A stretch of 64,000 nt of DNA from Caldilineaceae bacterium bin34 (GTDB lineage: Bacteria > Chloroflexota > Anaerolineae > Caldilineales > Caldilineaceae): positions 1 to 64,000 of the forward strand of contig MPMO01000003.1 in NCBI GenBank assembly GCA_002238555.1. Direction: 5' to 3'. A program made the translations under genes and the position numbers. Positions 1-8,170 of this stretch are shown here, in pieces. The notes under the pieces were generated by a model that worked only from the letters and a program-made list of their open reading frames with translations, did not search any database and was not told where the DNA came from. Numbering within the stretch: position 1 is the stretch's first letter; each line of letters opens with the position of its first letter.

Positions 1-1
1 G

Positions 2-115
2 TTCCGGCGCCTCAAGGGGTTCCGGCGGGTCTACACCCGCTTTGACAAGCTGGACCGCATGTACTGGGCCTTCATCCAGTTCGCCCTCATCGTGGAAACC
101 CTGCGCGTAGTGTGA
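2..115 (+). pseudogene. IS5-family transposase, C-terminal fragment
   Basis: The first 37 codons of the window form an open frame ending at the TGA at 113-115. It reads FRRLKGFRRVYTRFDKLD and continues to a hydrophobic end (FIQFALIVETLRVV). The 'RRVxTRxDKL' block followed by a hydrophobic 'A-x-x-x-L-x' tail is the usual C-terminus of IS5-type DDE transposases. Only the 3' end lies in the window, so the catalytic residues cannot be checked. The element boundary appears to fall at 122, just before a CTAG at 123-126, which fits the YTAR target duplication of IS5-group elements. The fragment faces and interrupts the methyltransferase gene on the other strand. Confidence 0.75.
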
Positions 116-122
116 ACAGGCC

Positions 123-1530
123 CTAGCAGGCCGTCAGTCTTGCCGTCCAAGTCATCGAATGATGCCAGAAGGCGGTCGGTGAAGTCGGCGTCGAAGTGCT
201 TGGTGTCAAGCACCAATGTGGGATGGGCTTGCAGGAACGCCCGGCTCCGGTCAGAACCGTCAATGTCGTAGAGTTCGCTCCACTCGTTCCACTGCTCTTC
301 GTTAGCGATGATGTCGGGATGAAAGTCAGTGTCGATGGTGCCCAAGGTGATGCAGTATTGCATTTCGGTTACGAACTTGCGCTGTTCCCAGAGCAGCTTC
401 TGGAAGTTCTCAATCTGGGCCAGGAAGTCGATGATCTGTCCTCCAATGGCCTTAATCAGGCGCATCTGCTGGAACCAGCTCTCCGCCATGTCCAAGCCAG
501 CATTGGCAATGTGATCCAGGTTCAGCACCTCGTTCTTCAGATAGAAGTCCAGCTCGCGGTTGAGGAACTCGGACAGGTTCTTGTGGATGAAGAAGTCGGC
601 ATTGTTGCGCGTAGTGTAGCGCCGCAGGTGGTACTGCAGGTTGCTGACCGGGCCGTTGGCGCTGTTGTGCCGTTCGCCGGTTAGGGCCGCCAGGGCATCG
701 GGCGCATTGCCAATCTGCTCCAGGATGGTGGTCGTGACGGTCTCGTTGATGTTCTTCTGCTGGTCGCGCGTGCGGTACCGCCTACTCTCCTCATCCCGCA
801 AGGGGCGGTACTCCACGGGGATGGTAACGGCACGGGCATCTTCATCCCATTGGACCTTGGCAGTAATTGGGAGAAAGAATCGCTTGTCGCCCTTGATGTT
901 GTTCTGTTCCACGTTGGCGTTGTCAAGCCGGAAGTGCACCATCACGCCGTTGGGAGCCTGCCAATCGTAGTTGCGGAAGTATTCGTCGGTCTTGACGTAG
1001 TACTGGTCGCGGTTGGCCCAGTGGAGATGGACCTCCTCTCCGTTGTAGGGGATGGCGTAGCGCTGATTGCGGGAGTAGCGCCGCTGGGAGATGAAGTCGC
1101 CGTCCTCGTAGTAGCGACTGAAGAACGCGTACAGGTGGTTGTAGATGTCTTTCTCAACATCGGCGCGGCTGTCGCCAGCGGCGCGGGATTGGGCATCCAG
1201 ATAGTCCTTCCCTAATGGGGATTCGCGAAACGGAGCAGCGAGCTCGCCATCGTCGCCAATGGCATCGTCTCCTAAAGTTGCAATGATCCTTTGGACTGTT
1301 TCCTGCAGGAGGGCCTGAGCCTGAGCCTGTTGTGCCAACAGGCCGCTATCCAGCTCTGTAGCCACTGCGGTTGGCAACGTGTCGGTGATGAACTCCTCTA
1401 TCACATCGCGCTTCTGGTTCATGATGCGGTAGATGCCGAAATCCAGGTCAGCGCAGTCGAACTGGAACAATTCGCGCAGGAGATTCTGGAATTTCGTGAC
1501 GTTCGCATGTGGGTTGGTTGCACTGGTCAT
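123..1530 (-). pseudogene. Type III-like DNA methyltransferase, N-terminal part, interrupted by IS
   Basis: About 468 codons survive from an ATG at 1530. That start is preceded by AAGGAG eight bases upstream and was preferred over the longer frame from 1581. The N-terminus (FDCADLDFGIYRIMNQKRD, residues about 22-40) and the stretch FISQRRYSRNQRYAIPYNGE are typical of the leading region of COG2189-type site-specific adenine methyltransferases, usually about 1000 aa. The SAM-binding and (N/D)PPY motifs would lie further downstream and are absent here. The frame runs out of methyltransferase sequence at about 126 and continues about 30 codons through the IS5 end before stopping near 31. An intact partner nuclease is not in the window. 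The gene is inferred to be inactivated; the rest may lie beyond the IS. Confidence 0.7.
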
Positions 1531-1568
1531 AACGACAACTCCTTCGGCGACACACTGCCTGATTGGTG

Positions 1569-1612
1569 TGGGCAGTGCCAAGCATCCCGCGACGTTCTTG
1601 GCACGTTGCCAA
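1569..1612 (-). promoter_or_regulatory. Paired TTGGCA/TGCCAA dyads upstream of the methyltransferase
   Basis: Two related inverted repeats lie 40-80 bases upstream of the methyltransferase start. One is perfect, TTGGCA-CGT-TGCCAA at 1598-1612. The other is near-perfect, TGGGCA-G-TGCCAA at 1569-1581. Their centres are 30 bases apart, close to three helical turns, which is typical of paired operators for a dimeric repressor. No regulator gene is adjacent, so the operator role is inferred from symmetry and position only. Confidence 0.35.
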
Positions 1613-1725
1613 CAAAAGGGATTCTACTCTGCCTCCACTGTTGGAGCCTCTCTGAACGGATCAAAAAGGCCACTGTTCAGCAGGTGTATGAGAAGTCAAG
1701 GTTCGGTGGCTGTAGGCACAGGGTC

Positions 1726-1945
1726 CTACCAAGAGATCTGGTTCCGGATCACCGCGTTCAGGATGAGGAGCAGTTTGCGCATAGCTGCGACGAGCATCAC
1801 CTTCTTGGGTTTGCCGCTCCAGCACAAACGGGTATGAAGGGCACCGATCGCGGGATTGTGGCGGTTACGATGGCCACGTAGAGGATCGGGCGCACGGAGG
1901 CGCATTCACCTTGGAGGTGCCACTGGTTCCGGTGTCGAGCATGTC
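1726..1945 (-). pseudogene. IS110-family transposase C-terminal remnant, frameshifted
   Basis: Read on the minus strand, one frame contains GECASVRPILYVAIV. After a frame change it continues as RHNPAIGALHTRLCWSGKPK, then KKVMLVAAMRKLLLILNAVI, ending at TAG (1726-1728). The order 'GGRASVRxxLYMA', 'RxNPxIxAFYxRL', 'GKxKKVALVACMRKLLxILN' is the conserved C-terminus of IS110 transposases. At least one indel near 1860 breaks the frame and the DEDD N-terminal part is missing. It is a dead relic next to the IS5 insertion, marking this end as a mobile-element scar. Confidence 0.6.
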
Positions 1946-2277
1946 GTTGCCATCGGGCATCCTGGAGCAGGCTCTGTCGGGTGGCAAGAGGTCAATGCCC
2001 ACGGTGCCCGTTGTCAATTTCCCTGTGAACCCCTTGGGTTTGGTGAAACTGCATTGGTAGTGACGGCACCGTACCGCGGCGCACGGTTCAGATCCAAGTA
2101 AGGGCTGTAAGGGAGACCATTGACACTCTTTACATAACAAGCCAGTCCGGTATTGGTTTCGATCGTAGTCAGCCGAATCGTAGCTCCCCTTGGCCCGATA
2201 TCGTGCCGACAGATTGGGATTGGTGGAGGTTGCTGGCTCGGTAGTCCTGGCCAACGCCTTTCCATGCCGGAGGCGGG
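1946..2277. other. Non-coding or decayed stretch
   Basis: No recognisable gene was found. Short open frames exist on the minus strand, for example an 83-codon frame at 2014-2265, but none has a ribosome site or resembles a known family. The stretch probably belongs to the same decayed mobile-element region as the IS110 remnant. Confidence 0.4.
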
Positions 2278-2616
2278 TCATGAAGAGGTAAGCGCTTCGA
2301 GTTCAATCAGGTTGCGCATTGCCTCGTCGTTGGTGCGGCCACAAATCTCGGCCGACGGCTCGAACACGCGGCACACGTCGGGCCGTTCGGGTTTGTCGTA
2401 CAACCGGCAGCGATTGTCACTGGTCAGTTGGACGCAACGCACCCCTGCCGGTTTGGGACCGGACATCCCGGGAATGGTGGTGCTGATGCTGATGGCGATG
2501 CAGCATGCCCCGCATCCGACGCGACACTGGTTTCCGGGATCGGCATACCATCGGGATGCAGATAGTTGTCGGGTCATGGTGTTGGCGGACCGGATTGCCT
2601 TTGAGGACGTTGTCAT
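2278..2616 (-). CDS. ykgJ: YkgJ-family cysteine cluster protein
   Basis: This 112-aa protein carries CRVGCGACCIAISIS near residue 32, then IPGM, a cysteine in GVRCVQL, NRCRLY, and PDVCRVFEPSAEICG. The block C-x3-C-x2-CC followed by four spaced cysteines closely follows E. coli YkgJ (CRPGCGACC, IPGM, AEMCG). The cysteines are presumed to bind zinc or an Fe-S cluster; the function is unknown. An alternative start is the ATG at 2577, which would remove 13 residues; neither start has a clear ribosome site. It lies 136 bases downstream of the propeller gene on the same strand. Confidence 0.85.
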   Translation of the reverse strand: MTTSSKAIRSANTMTRQLSASRWYADPGNQCRVGCGACCIAISISTTIPGMSGPKPAGVRCVQLTSDNRCRLYDKPERPDVCRVFEPSAEICGRTNDEAMRNLIELEALTSS

Positions 2617-2752
2617 TGGGTCACGGAAGTCGGAAACGTTTCGGGCATGCCGACGGTTCCCCTACCGTGTCGGCACATCGGAATTTCCTCCCAGGCCGAG
2701 CCCTGGAAGCTGTGATGTCGAACTGCCGGATGCCGGCGACGTACCGTTGGCG

Positions 2753-3472
2753 TCAGCCGTCGATAACGTCGTGGACTCTCACAATCCAACCGCTTGCCGC
2801 GTCGCAGTACAGGAAGTCGGCACCTTGCCGGGTCATGCCGTGCGGTTGCGGCATGTCGTCGGGAATATTGATGGTCCGACCAGGCTCGCCGGTCTCCGGA
2901 TCCGTCTCGACGATGGTCCGTTCGTTGGTATAGACGATCCACAGTGCCTGCTCGGTGCTGACCAGACCATGGGACCGATCGTGCTGGAGCGGAATGGTTG
3001 CGGTGACGCTCCAGTCCGCTATGCGAACCCGGCTGAGAGTCTGCCTGGACAAGGTGCTCAGCCAGATGTAGTCCGGATCCCGGCAGTCAATCTCTATGCC
3101 GTGCGTGCCTCCGCCGCCGGGCAGGAGACGCCGTTCCTTCAGTTTGCCGGTGTCGGTATCCATCCTCAACACCTCGCCGGCCCCTTTTCGCGCATCCTGC
3201 TCACGGGCTGGCCGCCAAAGGTCCGAACTCCCGTTGGCTGCCAGCCAGAGATCGCCGTCGTGCCAGCTCAGGCCGCTGGTGTTCGATGAATCGCTGGGGT
3301 AGTCCTTCAGGAAATGGGTTACCTGGTATTCGTTGGGATCGTCCAGGCTGACTAGGGCCACCCGATCCGTGATCTGATCCACTACCCAAACCCCGTCCGG
3401 ACAGGCTGCGATGCCGTTGGGCACAGCGTAGGGGGACCTGAAAATCCGTTCAAAACGACCGTTGCCGTCCAT
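2753..3472 (-). CDS. SMP-30/NHL-like beta-propeller protein
   Basis: This 239-aa protein has an ATG preceded by GGAGG five bases upstream. Repeated blades show the pattern 'PNGIAACPDGVWVVDQ', 'TSGLSWHDGDLWLAANGS', 'HGIEIDCRDPDYIWLSTL' and 'PHGMTRQGADFLYCD', spaced 45-50 residues apart, as in SMP-30/gluconolactonase or Vgb-like propellers. No signal peptide is visible. It starts 20 bases after the LDH2-type dehydrogenase stop, so the two are very likely co-transcribed. A sugar-lactonase role next to a 2-hydroxyacid dehydrogenase is plausible. Blade similarity alone cannot separate a lactonase from a generic binding propeller. Confidence 0.7.
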   Translation of the reverse strand: MDGNGRFERIFRSPYAVPNGIAACPDGVWVVDQITDRVALVSLDDPNEYQVTHFLKDYPSDSSNTSGLSWHDGDLWLAANGSSDLWRPAREQDARKGAGEVLRMDTDTGKLKERRLLPGGGGTHGIEIDCRDPDYIWLSTLSRQTLSRVRIADWSVTATIPLQHDRSHGLVSTEQALWIVYTNERTIVETDPETGEPGRTINIPDDMPQPHGMTRQGADFLYCDAASGWIVRVHDVIDG

Positions 3473-3492
3473 GGTTGCCTCCGGACACTGAA

Positions 3493-4533
3493 TTAGGCGG
3501 GAACTGGTATTTCGTATTTCGACGCCGACTCCACGATGCGATTCCAGGTCGCGTCCTCAATCGGAATTCCGCTGGCAGTCCGCTCCCTGATGCGCTGTTG
3601 CTCGATCTCGCCGGGGAGGTAGATCCGATCCGTTCCCGGCATCAGGCGGGAGGACTTGATCCAGTCGATCAGATGACGCACTTCGGTGCGGTATTCGTCC
3701 ATGTCGACGAAGGCTTCAATTTGCAGGGCCATGCACAGGAACCCGCTGGCGCCCCGGGTGGGGTTTTCCCGGCTGCATCCCGCCCTGGACAATGTCCCTG
3801 CCATAACGTCGATCATCATGGACAGGCCGTATCCCTTGTGGCCCAAGGCACCGCCCAAAGGCAGCATGGCTGCATGGGGCGTGCGCAACAGCGCAGGGTC
3901 GGTGACGGTGTTGCCGTCACCATCCACGAGCCAACCCTCCGGCGCCTTTTGGTTGCGCGCCGTCAGAACTTCCATCTTGCCGCCGGCAACCAAACTGGTG
4001 GTGATGTCCAGCATCATGGGATCGTCCGTATCGGTGGGGACGCTAATTGCCAAGGGATTCGGAGGCAGCCGGCGGTCCGTTCCTCCAAAGGGGGCTGCGA
4101 ATCGGGCTCCTCCATTGAGCATGATGATGCCAATGCAGTTCTTGGCGGCGGCCAACGGAGGAAAGGCCCCCAACCGCCCAATGTGGCTGGCCCTGCGTAC
4201 GGCCACAACCCCGACACCGACCGCTTGGGCCTTCCGGGTTGCCATTTCCATCGCTTCGTAGGCCATGAGAATGCCGATGCTGCGGTCGGCATCCACGACC
4301 GCCATGGCGGACGAATCCCGTTCCACAATCTGGGAACCAAGCGCCTTGATGCTGCCCTTCTCAATCTGTTCGGCATATCCGGGGACTCGCAGCACCCCGT
4401 GCGAGTCGTGTCCCATCAAGTTCGATTCAACCAGATGGTCGGCCGTGCGCCGGGCCTGATCCTCGGGCAGCCCCGAGCCATGCAGAATTCCGGTTACAAG
4501 GTTGTTGAGGTCCGAAGGGGCAATGGCAGGCAT
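3493..4533 (-). CDS. LDH2 (malate/L-lactate/ureidoglycolate) family NAD(P)-dependent oxidoreductase
   Basis: This 346-aa protein matches the LDH2/YiaK/YlbC family along its length. It has an N-terminal helical part with HLVESNLMGHDSHGVLRVP (residues about 34-52), RRASHIGRLGAF with the likely catalytic His, GGTDRRLPPNPLAISVP for cofactor contact, and LGHKGYGLSMMIDVMAG near residue 240. The ATG at 4533 was chosen over a TTG two codons earlier. The substrate may be a sugar-derived 2-oxo or 2-hydroxy acid such as malate, sulfolactate or ureidoglycolate, and sequence does not decide. It is followed by the propeller gene and preceded by a TATAAT box at 4629-4634. Confidence 0.85.
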   Translation of the reverse strand: MPAIAPSDLNNLVTGILHGSGLPEDQARRTADHLVESNLMGHDSHGVLRVPGYAEQIEKGSIKALGSQIVERDSSAMAVVDADRSIGILMAYEAMEMATRKAQAVGVGVVAVRRASHIGRLGAFPPLAAAKNCIGIIMLNGGARFAAPFGGTDRRLPPNPLAISVPTDTDDPMMLDITTSLVAGGKMEVLTARNQKAPEGWLVDGDGNTVTDPALLRTPHAAMLPLGGALGHKGYGLSMMIDVMAGTLSRAGCSRENPTRGASGFLCMALQIEAFVDMDEYRTEVRHLIDWIKSSRLMPGTDRIYLPGEIEQQRIRERTASGIPIEDATWNRIVESASKYEIPVPA

Positions 4534-4628
4534 GGGCAAGGGTCCATGGGTTGGTGGATGGCAGTATCGTTCGGCGCGTCAAGCCACTACGCCGAAATCG
4601 ATCCTGTCGCACGGGTACGGTGCGTGCG

Positions 4629-4634
4629 ATTATA
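4629..4634 (-). promoter_or_regulatory. Predicted -10 box for the LDH2/propeller operon
   Basis: TATAAT reads on the minus strand (ATTATA on plus) 95 bases upstream of the LDH2-type start, inside the 146-base gap after the enolase-like gene. No good -35 is visible at 16-18 bases. This suggests that the two downstream genes can be transcribed separately from the enolase-like gene. Confidence 0.4.
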
Positions 4635-4679
4635 CGCTTGTCCCCAGGGCATCCGGCCGCCGGGCCGAAACTGCCTTTG

Positions 4680-5957
4680 TCAGGCCAAACGTCCTGCTTC
4701 GGGACCAAACGGTTCGCGGTTGCCCAAGTAAAGCAGCCGGTTGTACTTGGCCAGTCGTTCCGACTGGGTGATGGAGCCGACCTTGATGTTGTCCGCCTGC
4801 CAACCCGCCGCCAGATCGGCCAGCCAATCGTCCTCGGTCTCACCGCTGCGGGCCGATACAACCACATGCCACCCGTAGCCGCGCGCCAGTTCGAGGGCAT
4901 CCCGCGCTTCGCTGAGAGTCCCGATTTGGTTGACTTTCAGCAAAAGGGCATTGGTGCAGGCCGACTCTGCTGCTCGCCTGATGCGGTTCGGGTTTGTGCA
5001 CAGCAGATCGTCGCCCAGGATGATGGTGGCATCTCCGAGTTCCGCGTACAGATCCTGCCAGCCGGTCCAGTCGTCTTCGGCCAACCCATCCTCAATACTG
5101 TGCATTGGGTAGTCCCGACACCAAGTCCGATACAGAGAGATCAACTCCCCGGCGGACAGGGCTTTGCCGTCCACGTGATAATGGCCGTCCACATGGAAAT
5201 GGCTGGCGGCGGCATCGATTGCCAGTTTGTAGTCGATCCCCGGTTCCAATCCGGCGGTTCGACAACAGACGTCAGCCTTGGCCAGCATTTCGTGTGTGTT
5301 CTTGAAGGGCGGAGCCAAGCCCCCTTCGTCGGCGGTCAGATTGCGCTGTCCGTAGTCGCGGGCGATCAGGTCCACGGCGCAGGCATACACTTCGGCCATG
5401 GCCGCCATTTGTTCGTCAATCGGGCGTGCCGGCAACGGCAGGACAAGGATATCCTGCAGCGCAACCTGACCGCCGGCATGGACCCCGCCGCTGAAGAGGT
5501 TGATGGCGGGGGAGGGCAGATGCGCGGGCATGGACGCAGCGTCGGTACGGAGCGACGCAAAGTGTTGCCAAAGACTTTGGCCCTTGGCTTCGGCAACCGC
5601 GCGTGCAAATGCCAATGAGACGGCAAGTATTGCGTTTGCGCCCAGCCGGGACTTGTTGGGGGTGCCGTCCAGATCGATCAGGAAGTTGTCCAACTCCTGC
5701 TGGGAACGCCAGGGCCGATCGGCTGCCTCCGCACCGATGTGCCGAACCGAATTTACGGCCTTCAGGCAGCCTTTGCCCCGGTAACGGTGCGGATCCCCGT
5801 CCCTCAGTTCATGGGCTTCGTGAATGCCGGTGGATGCACCGGAGGGAACGGACACCGTACCGGAATGCCCGGATGACAGCAGAAGCGATGCCTTGACGGT
5901 GGGACGGCCCCTGCTGTCCAGGATTTCATGGGCGTCCAGGTCGTCAATGGTGAACAT
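4680..5957 (-). CDS. Enolase-like protein with substituted catalytic residues
   Basis: This 425-aa protein is a full-length enolase-fold member. It has EILDSRGRPTVKA, PSGASTGIHEAHELRDGD, GANAILAVSLA, ADEGGLAPP (catalytic-base Glu kept), metal-ligand segments IDAAAS, SIEDGLAEDDW and GDDLLCTN, LLKVNQIGTLSEA (catalytic Lys kept), and IKVGS-x-x-QSERLAKYN. Two conserved positions differ. The usual SHRSGETED is SARSGETED (His to Ala), and the usual QEFM block is QDIL (Glu to Asp). GGAAGG seven bases upstream supports the ATG. It sits 27 bases behind an APH-type kinase. Either it is a divergent glycolytic enolase or it acts on another 2-phospho-acid; a paralog role is favoured. Confidence 0.85.
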   Translation of the reverse strand: MFTIDDLDAHEILDSRGRPTVKASLLLSSGHSGTVSVPSGASTGIHEAHELRDGDPHRYRGKGCLKAVNSVRHIGAEAADRPWRSQQELDNFLIDLDGTPNKSRLGANAILAVSLAFARAVAEAKGQSLWQHFASLRTDAASMPAHLPSPAINLFSGGVHAGGQVALQDILVLPLPARPIDEQMAAMAEVYACAVDLIARDYGQRNLTADEGGLAPPFKNTHEMLAKADVCCRTAGLEPGIDYKLAIDAAASHFHVDGHYHVDGKALSAGELISLYRTWCRDYPMHSIEDGLAEDDWTGWQDLYAELGDATIILGDDLLCTNPNRIRRAAESACTNALLLKVNQIGTLSEARDALELARGYGWHVVVSARSGETEDDWLADLAAGWQADNIKVGSITQSERLAKYNRLLYLGNREPFGPEAGRLA

Positions 5958-5984
5958 GGGAACCTTCCCGGCAGCAAGTCGAGT

Positions 5985-7028
5985 TCAGGTTTCCCCGAGC
6001 AGTCCGGCAACCTCGCGGATCAAGTAGGGGATGGTGGAGGGAGGGTTGGCCATCAGCCGCAGGGCCAGCGAACGCTGGCGGTCCAACTGGGCATCGTCCA
6101 AGTATTCCAGCCGGGACCGGCCCACCGCCCTGGCCAGCAGGCAACCTGCAGTGTGCCTGCATCCTGCGGCTTCGCCCCCATCCTGGGCAACAGCCTTTCC
6201 GGAACGTTGCCGGTAGCCATCCCAGAAGGCCTCGGCTCCCTGCAGGAACTGCCTGCGCCACAGCGGAGACCACAGGGCCTTGGCCAGTGCATGGGTAAGT
6301 GCGAAGCCAACGTCGAACCAAGGCGTGCCCACGTGGCTAACTTCAAAGTCCAGCAGCCACAGCCGCCGGTCCTGCTGCAGGACGTTCTTGGGGCTATAGT
6401 CGCCGTGCACAAGCGTGTTGCGTGAGTTCGTTGCCGCGTTCACAAGTTCCTGCATAAAGTCGGCGGCCTGTGGGACCCGCAGGCCGCTCACCAAATAGTA
6501 CGGGTCCAGCCGGAGGGAGTGAAAGTGCGTCTTGGACTGAAGGCGCGCCGGCAGCCGGTCGACCTGCGGTCTGGCCTTGTCGTGGACATCGGCCAACATG
6601 CGGCCGAATTCCTGCCACGAACCGGGATCAACGATTCCCTGCAGAAGGCGTGTCTTCCAGTTCGCATGGGGTTCCGGCACCGCGGCCATTGCGATGATGT
6701 TGCGTTCCCGGTCCTTTCGAATCGGCTCCGGCACCTGACCCGGCAAAAACGAGCCGTACACCCCCAATGCGGCAAACTCGGTCAGGATGCGGTCGGTCGG
6801 ACTGAACCACTCGTCCTCCACCCGCAACCTGGACAGGGCCTGCTTGACGATCAGGTCGCGGCCGCCGGCTTGCACGCGGACTGTCCGGTTGGAGACGCCA
6901 CCGGCCAGTACCGAGGTTTCAATCTTCTCGCCCGGGGCGGCCAACTCCTGCTCCTCCAACCAGCGGAGCAGGTGGTTTGGGATCTCGATGTCCAGTGGAG
7001 CCGGCCCGGTTTCGGGAGGTGCGGACAT
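5985..7028 (-). CDS. Aminoglycoside phosphotransferase (APH)-family small-molecule kinase
   Basis: This 347-aa protein shows a nucleotide-binding N-lobe (LAGGVSNRTVRVQ, LIVKQALSRL with the ATP Lys), the catalytic loop HGDYSPKNVL near residue 215 and the metal-binding LLDFEVSHVG. 'HGDYSPKN' is seen in APH-fold kinases of small metabolites, such as methylthioribose- or homoserine-kinase-like proteins, as well as in resistance enzymes. Nothing indicates an antibiotic substrate. It lies 35 bases after the DUF4340 gene and 27 bases before the enolase-like gene, so the kinase may make a phosphorylated substrate for that partner (inference). Confidence 0.8.
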   Translation of the reverse strand: MSAPPETGPAPLDIEIPNHLLRWLEEQELAAPGEKIETSVLAGGVSNRTVRVQAGGRDLIVKQALSRLRVEDEWFSPTDRILTEFAALGVYGSFLPGQVPEPIRKDRERNIIAMAAVPEPHANWKTRLLQGIVDPGSWQEFGRMLADVHDKARPQVDRLPARLQSKTHFHSLRLDPYYLVSGLRVPQAADFMQELVNAATNSRNTLVHGDYSPKNVLQQDRRLWLLDFEVSHVGTPWFDVGFALTHALAKALWSPLWRRQFLQGAEAFWDGYRQRSGKAVAQDGGEAAGCRHTAGCLLARAVGRSRLEYLDDAQLDRQRSLALRLMANPPSTIPYLIREVAGLLGET

Positions 7029-7063
7029 GGCGGCTACGGACGGAGGTGGTCCGGGCCCTGAGG

Positions 7064-8122
7064 TTATCCGCTTTCTGCCGGGGCCGTTTCCGGTTCCTTG
7101 ACCGGGGCCGGAACCTCCTCTTGGACAGGTTCGGGCTGCTTGACGAGGAATTCGTCGCGGGTCCTTTCGATCAGGCGGTCAAGCGTGAAGCGGTTGGCCT
7201 CCACAAACCACTCCGATTCGGTGGACTTCACCACGACCCGATTGGCCCGTTCGGTGTTGGCGCCGATCACGATGGACACCATCTCGTCTTCATCGTCGTC
7301 CTGGACGCGGAACGTGGCGACTGCCTGTGGGTTGAGCATTCCGTATTCGGGCAGTTCCTGCTTGCCCAAGGGCCGGGTCAGGCTCACGGTGGACACCGTG
7401 GTGACCAGGGAAATGAGGTTGTTCGGGTTGAAGACCTCGCCTTCGGCCAGCCCCTCCATCAACCACTGATCATCCTCGCCGCGCTTGAAACTGAAGGTTC
7501 CGTTGGGATTGGTCAGGTTGAATTCGCGGATGTCGGCCTGTCCTTCCGAGTAGTAGACGGTGTCCAGCCAGCGGGTAATCTGCGTTGAAACCTCGCGGTG
7601 CTTGAGGTCGGTGGAGATGTACACCGCCTGCTGAGCCGCCGCCCGCACGTGCGTGGCCCGGGGCAGCGGCGCCGTGCCCACATAGGCCACCACGTCCTCG
7701 CCCGTGTCCAGCGTCACCGTGAGCCGCCGCTCGAAATTCTCCTCGCCGACCCTCAACCTGTCATGGCTGCCGGCGGTCTGTGTCACCGGTCGCGCGTCGT
7801 CCAGCTCGACCATGTCCTCGATCAGTTGATCAGCCAGGATGTTCGAGGCGGGATAGCCGTCGAAGTCGTTGAACCGCCATTCGCCGTCGTCTTCGCGAAT
7901 CAAATGGATGACGTTGCCCTGCATGTCCTCGATCTGCAGTTCCCCGACGGTCGCTTCCTGCATTGCGGTCAGGAGGCGCACAGGTTCCCGTTCCGGTGCA
8001 CGGAGGTCCCAGGGAACCACCAGGGCCACGGCGGCCGCGATCTGCAGCAGCAGGAGGACGGCCAGGACATTGAACATGTCCCGTTGGGAGCGGTTGACAA
8101 ACAGGCTGGTGATGGTCTGCAT
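7064..8122 (-). CDS. DUF4340 domain membrane-anchored protein
   Basis: This 352-aa protein has one N-terminal membrane helix (MFNVLAVLLLLQIAAAVALV, residues about 16-35), then a soluble extracytoplasmic part with WRFNDFDGYPASNILADQLI and repeated beta-rich segments typical of DUF4340. The tail is rich in Pro and Glu. The ATG at 8122 was chosen over a TTG ten codons upstream. It follows the GldF-GldG fusion by 48 bases and belongs to that ABC system. DUF4340 proteins commonly accompany Gld-type ABC-2 transporters; their molecular role is unknown. Confidence 0.85.
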   Translation of the reverse strand: MQTITSLFVNRSQRDMFNVLAVLLLLQIAAAVALVVPWDLRAPEREPVRLLTAMQEATVGELQIEDMQGNVIHLIREDDGEWRFNDFDGYPASNILADQLIEDMVELDDARPVTQTAGSHDRLRVGEENFERRLTVTLDTGEDVVAYVGTAPLPRATHVRAAAQQAVYISTDLKHREVSTQITRWLDTVYYSEGQADIREFNLTNPNGTFSFKRGEDDQWLMEGLAEGEVFNPNNLISLVTTVSTVSLTRPLGKQELPEYGMLNPQAVATFRVQDDDEDEMVSIVIGANTERANRVVVKSTESEWFVEANRFTLDRLIERTRDEFLVKQPEPVQEEVPAPVKEPETAPAESG

Positions 8123-8170
8123 CGTGGAATCAGGGTGGAATGTGCCGTCCAACCGGGAAACGGGGGCGGG

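Noticed and set aside
5985-7028. Aminoglycoside resistance gene
   Set aside because: The APH fold is shared by many metabolic kinases, and the context is metabolic with no mobile-element link.
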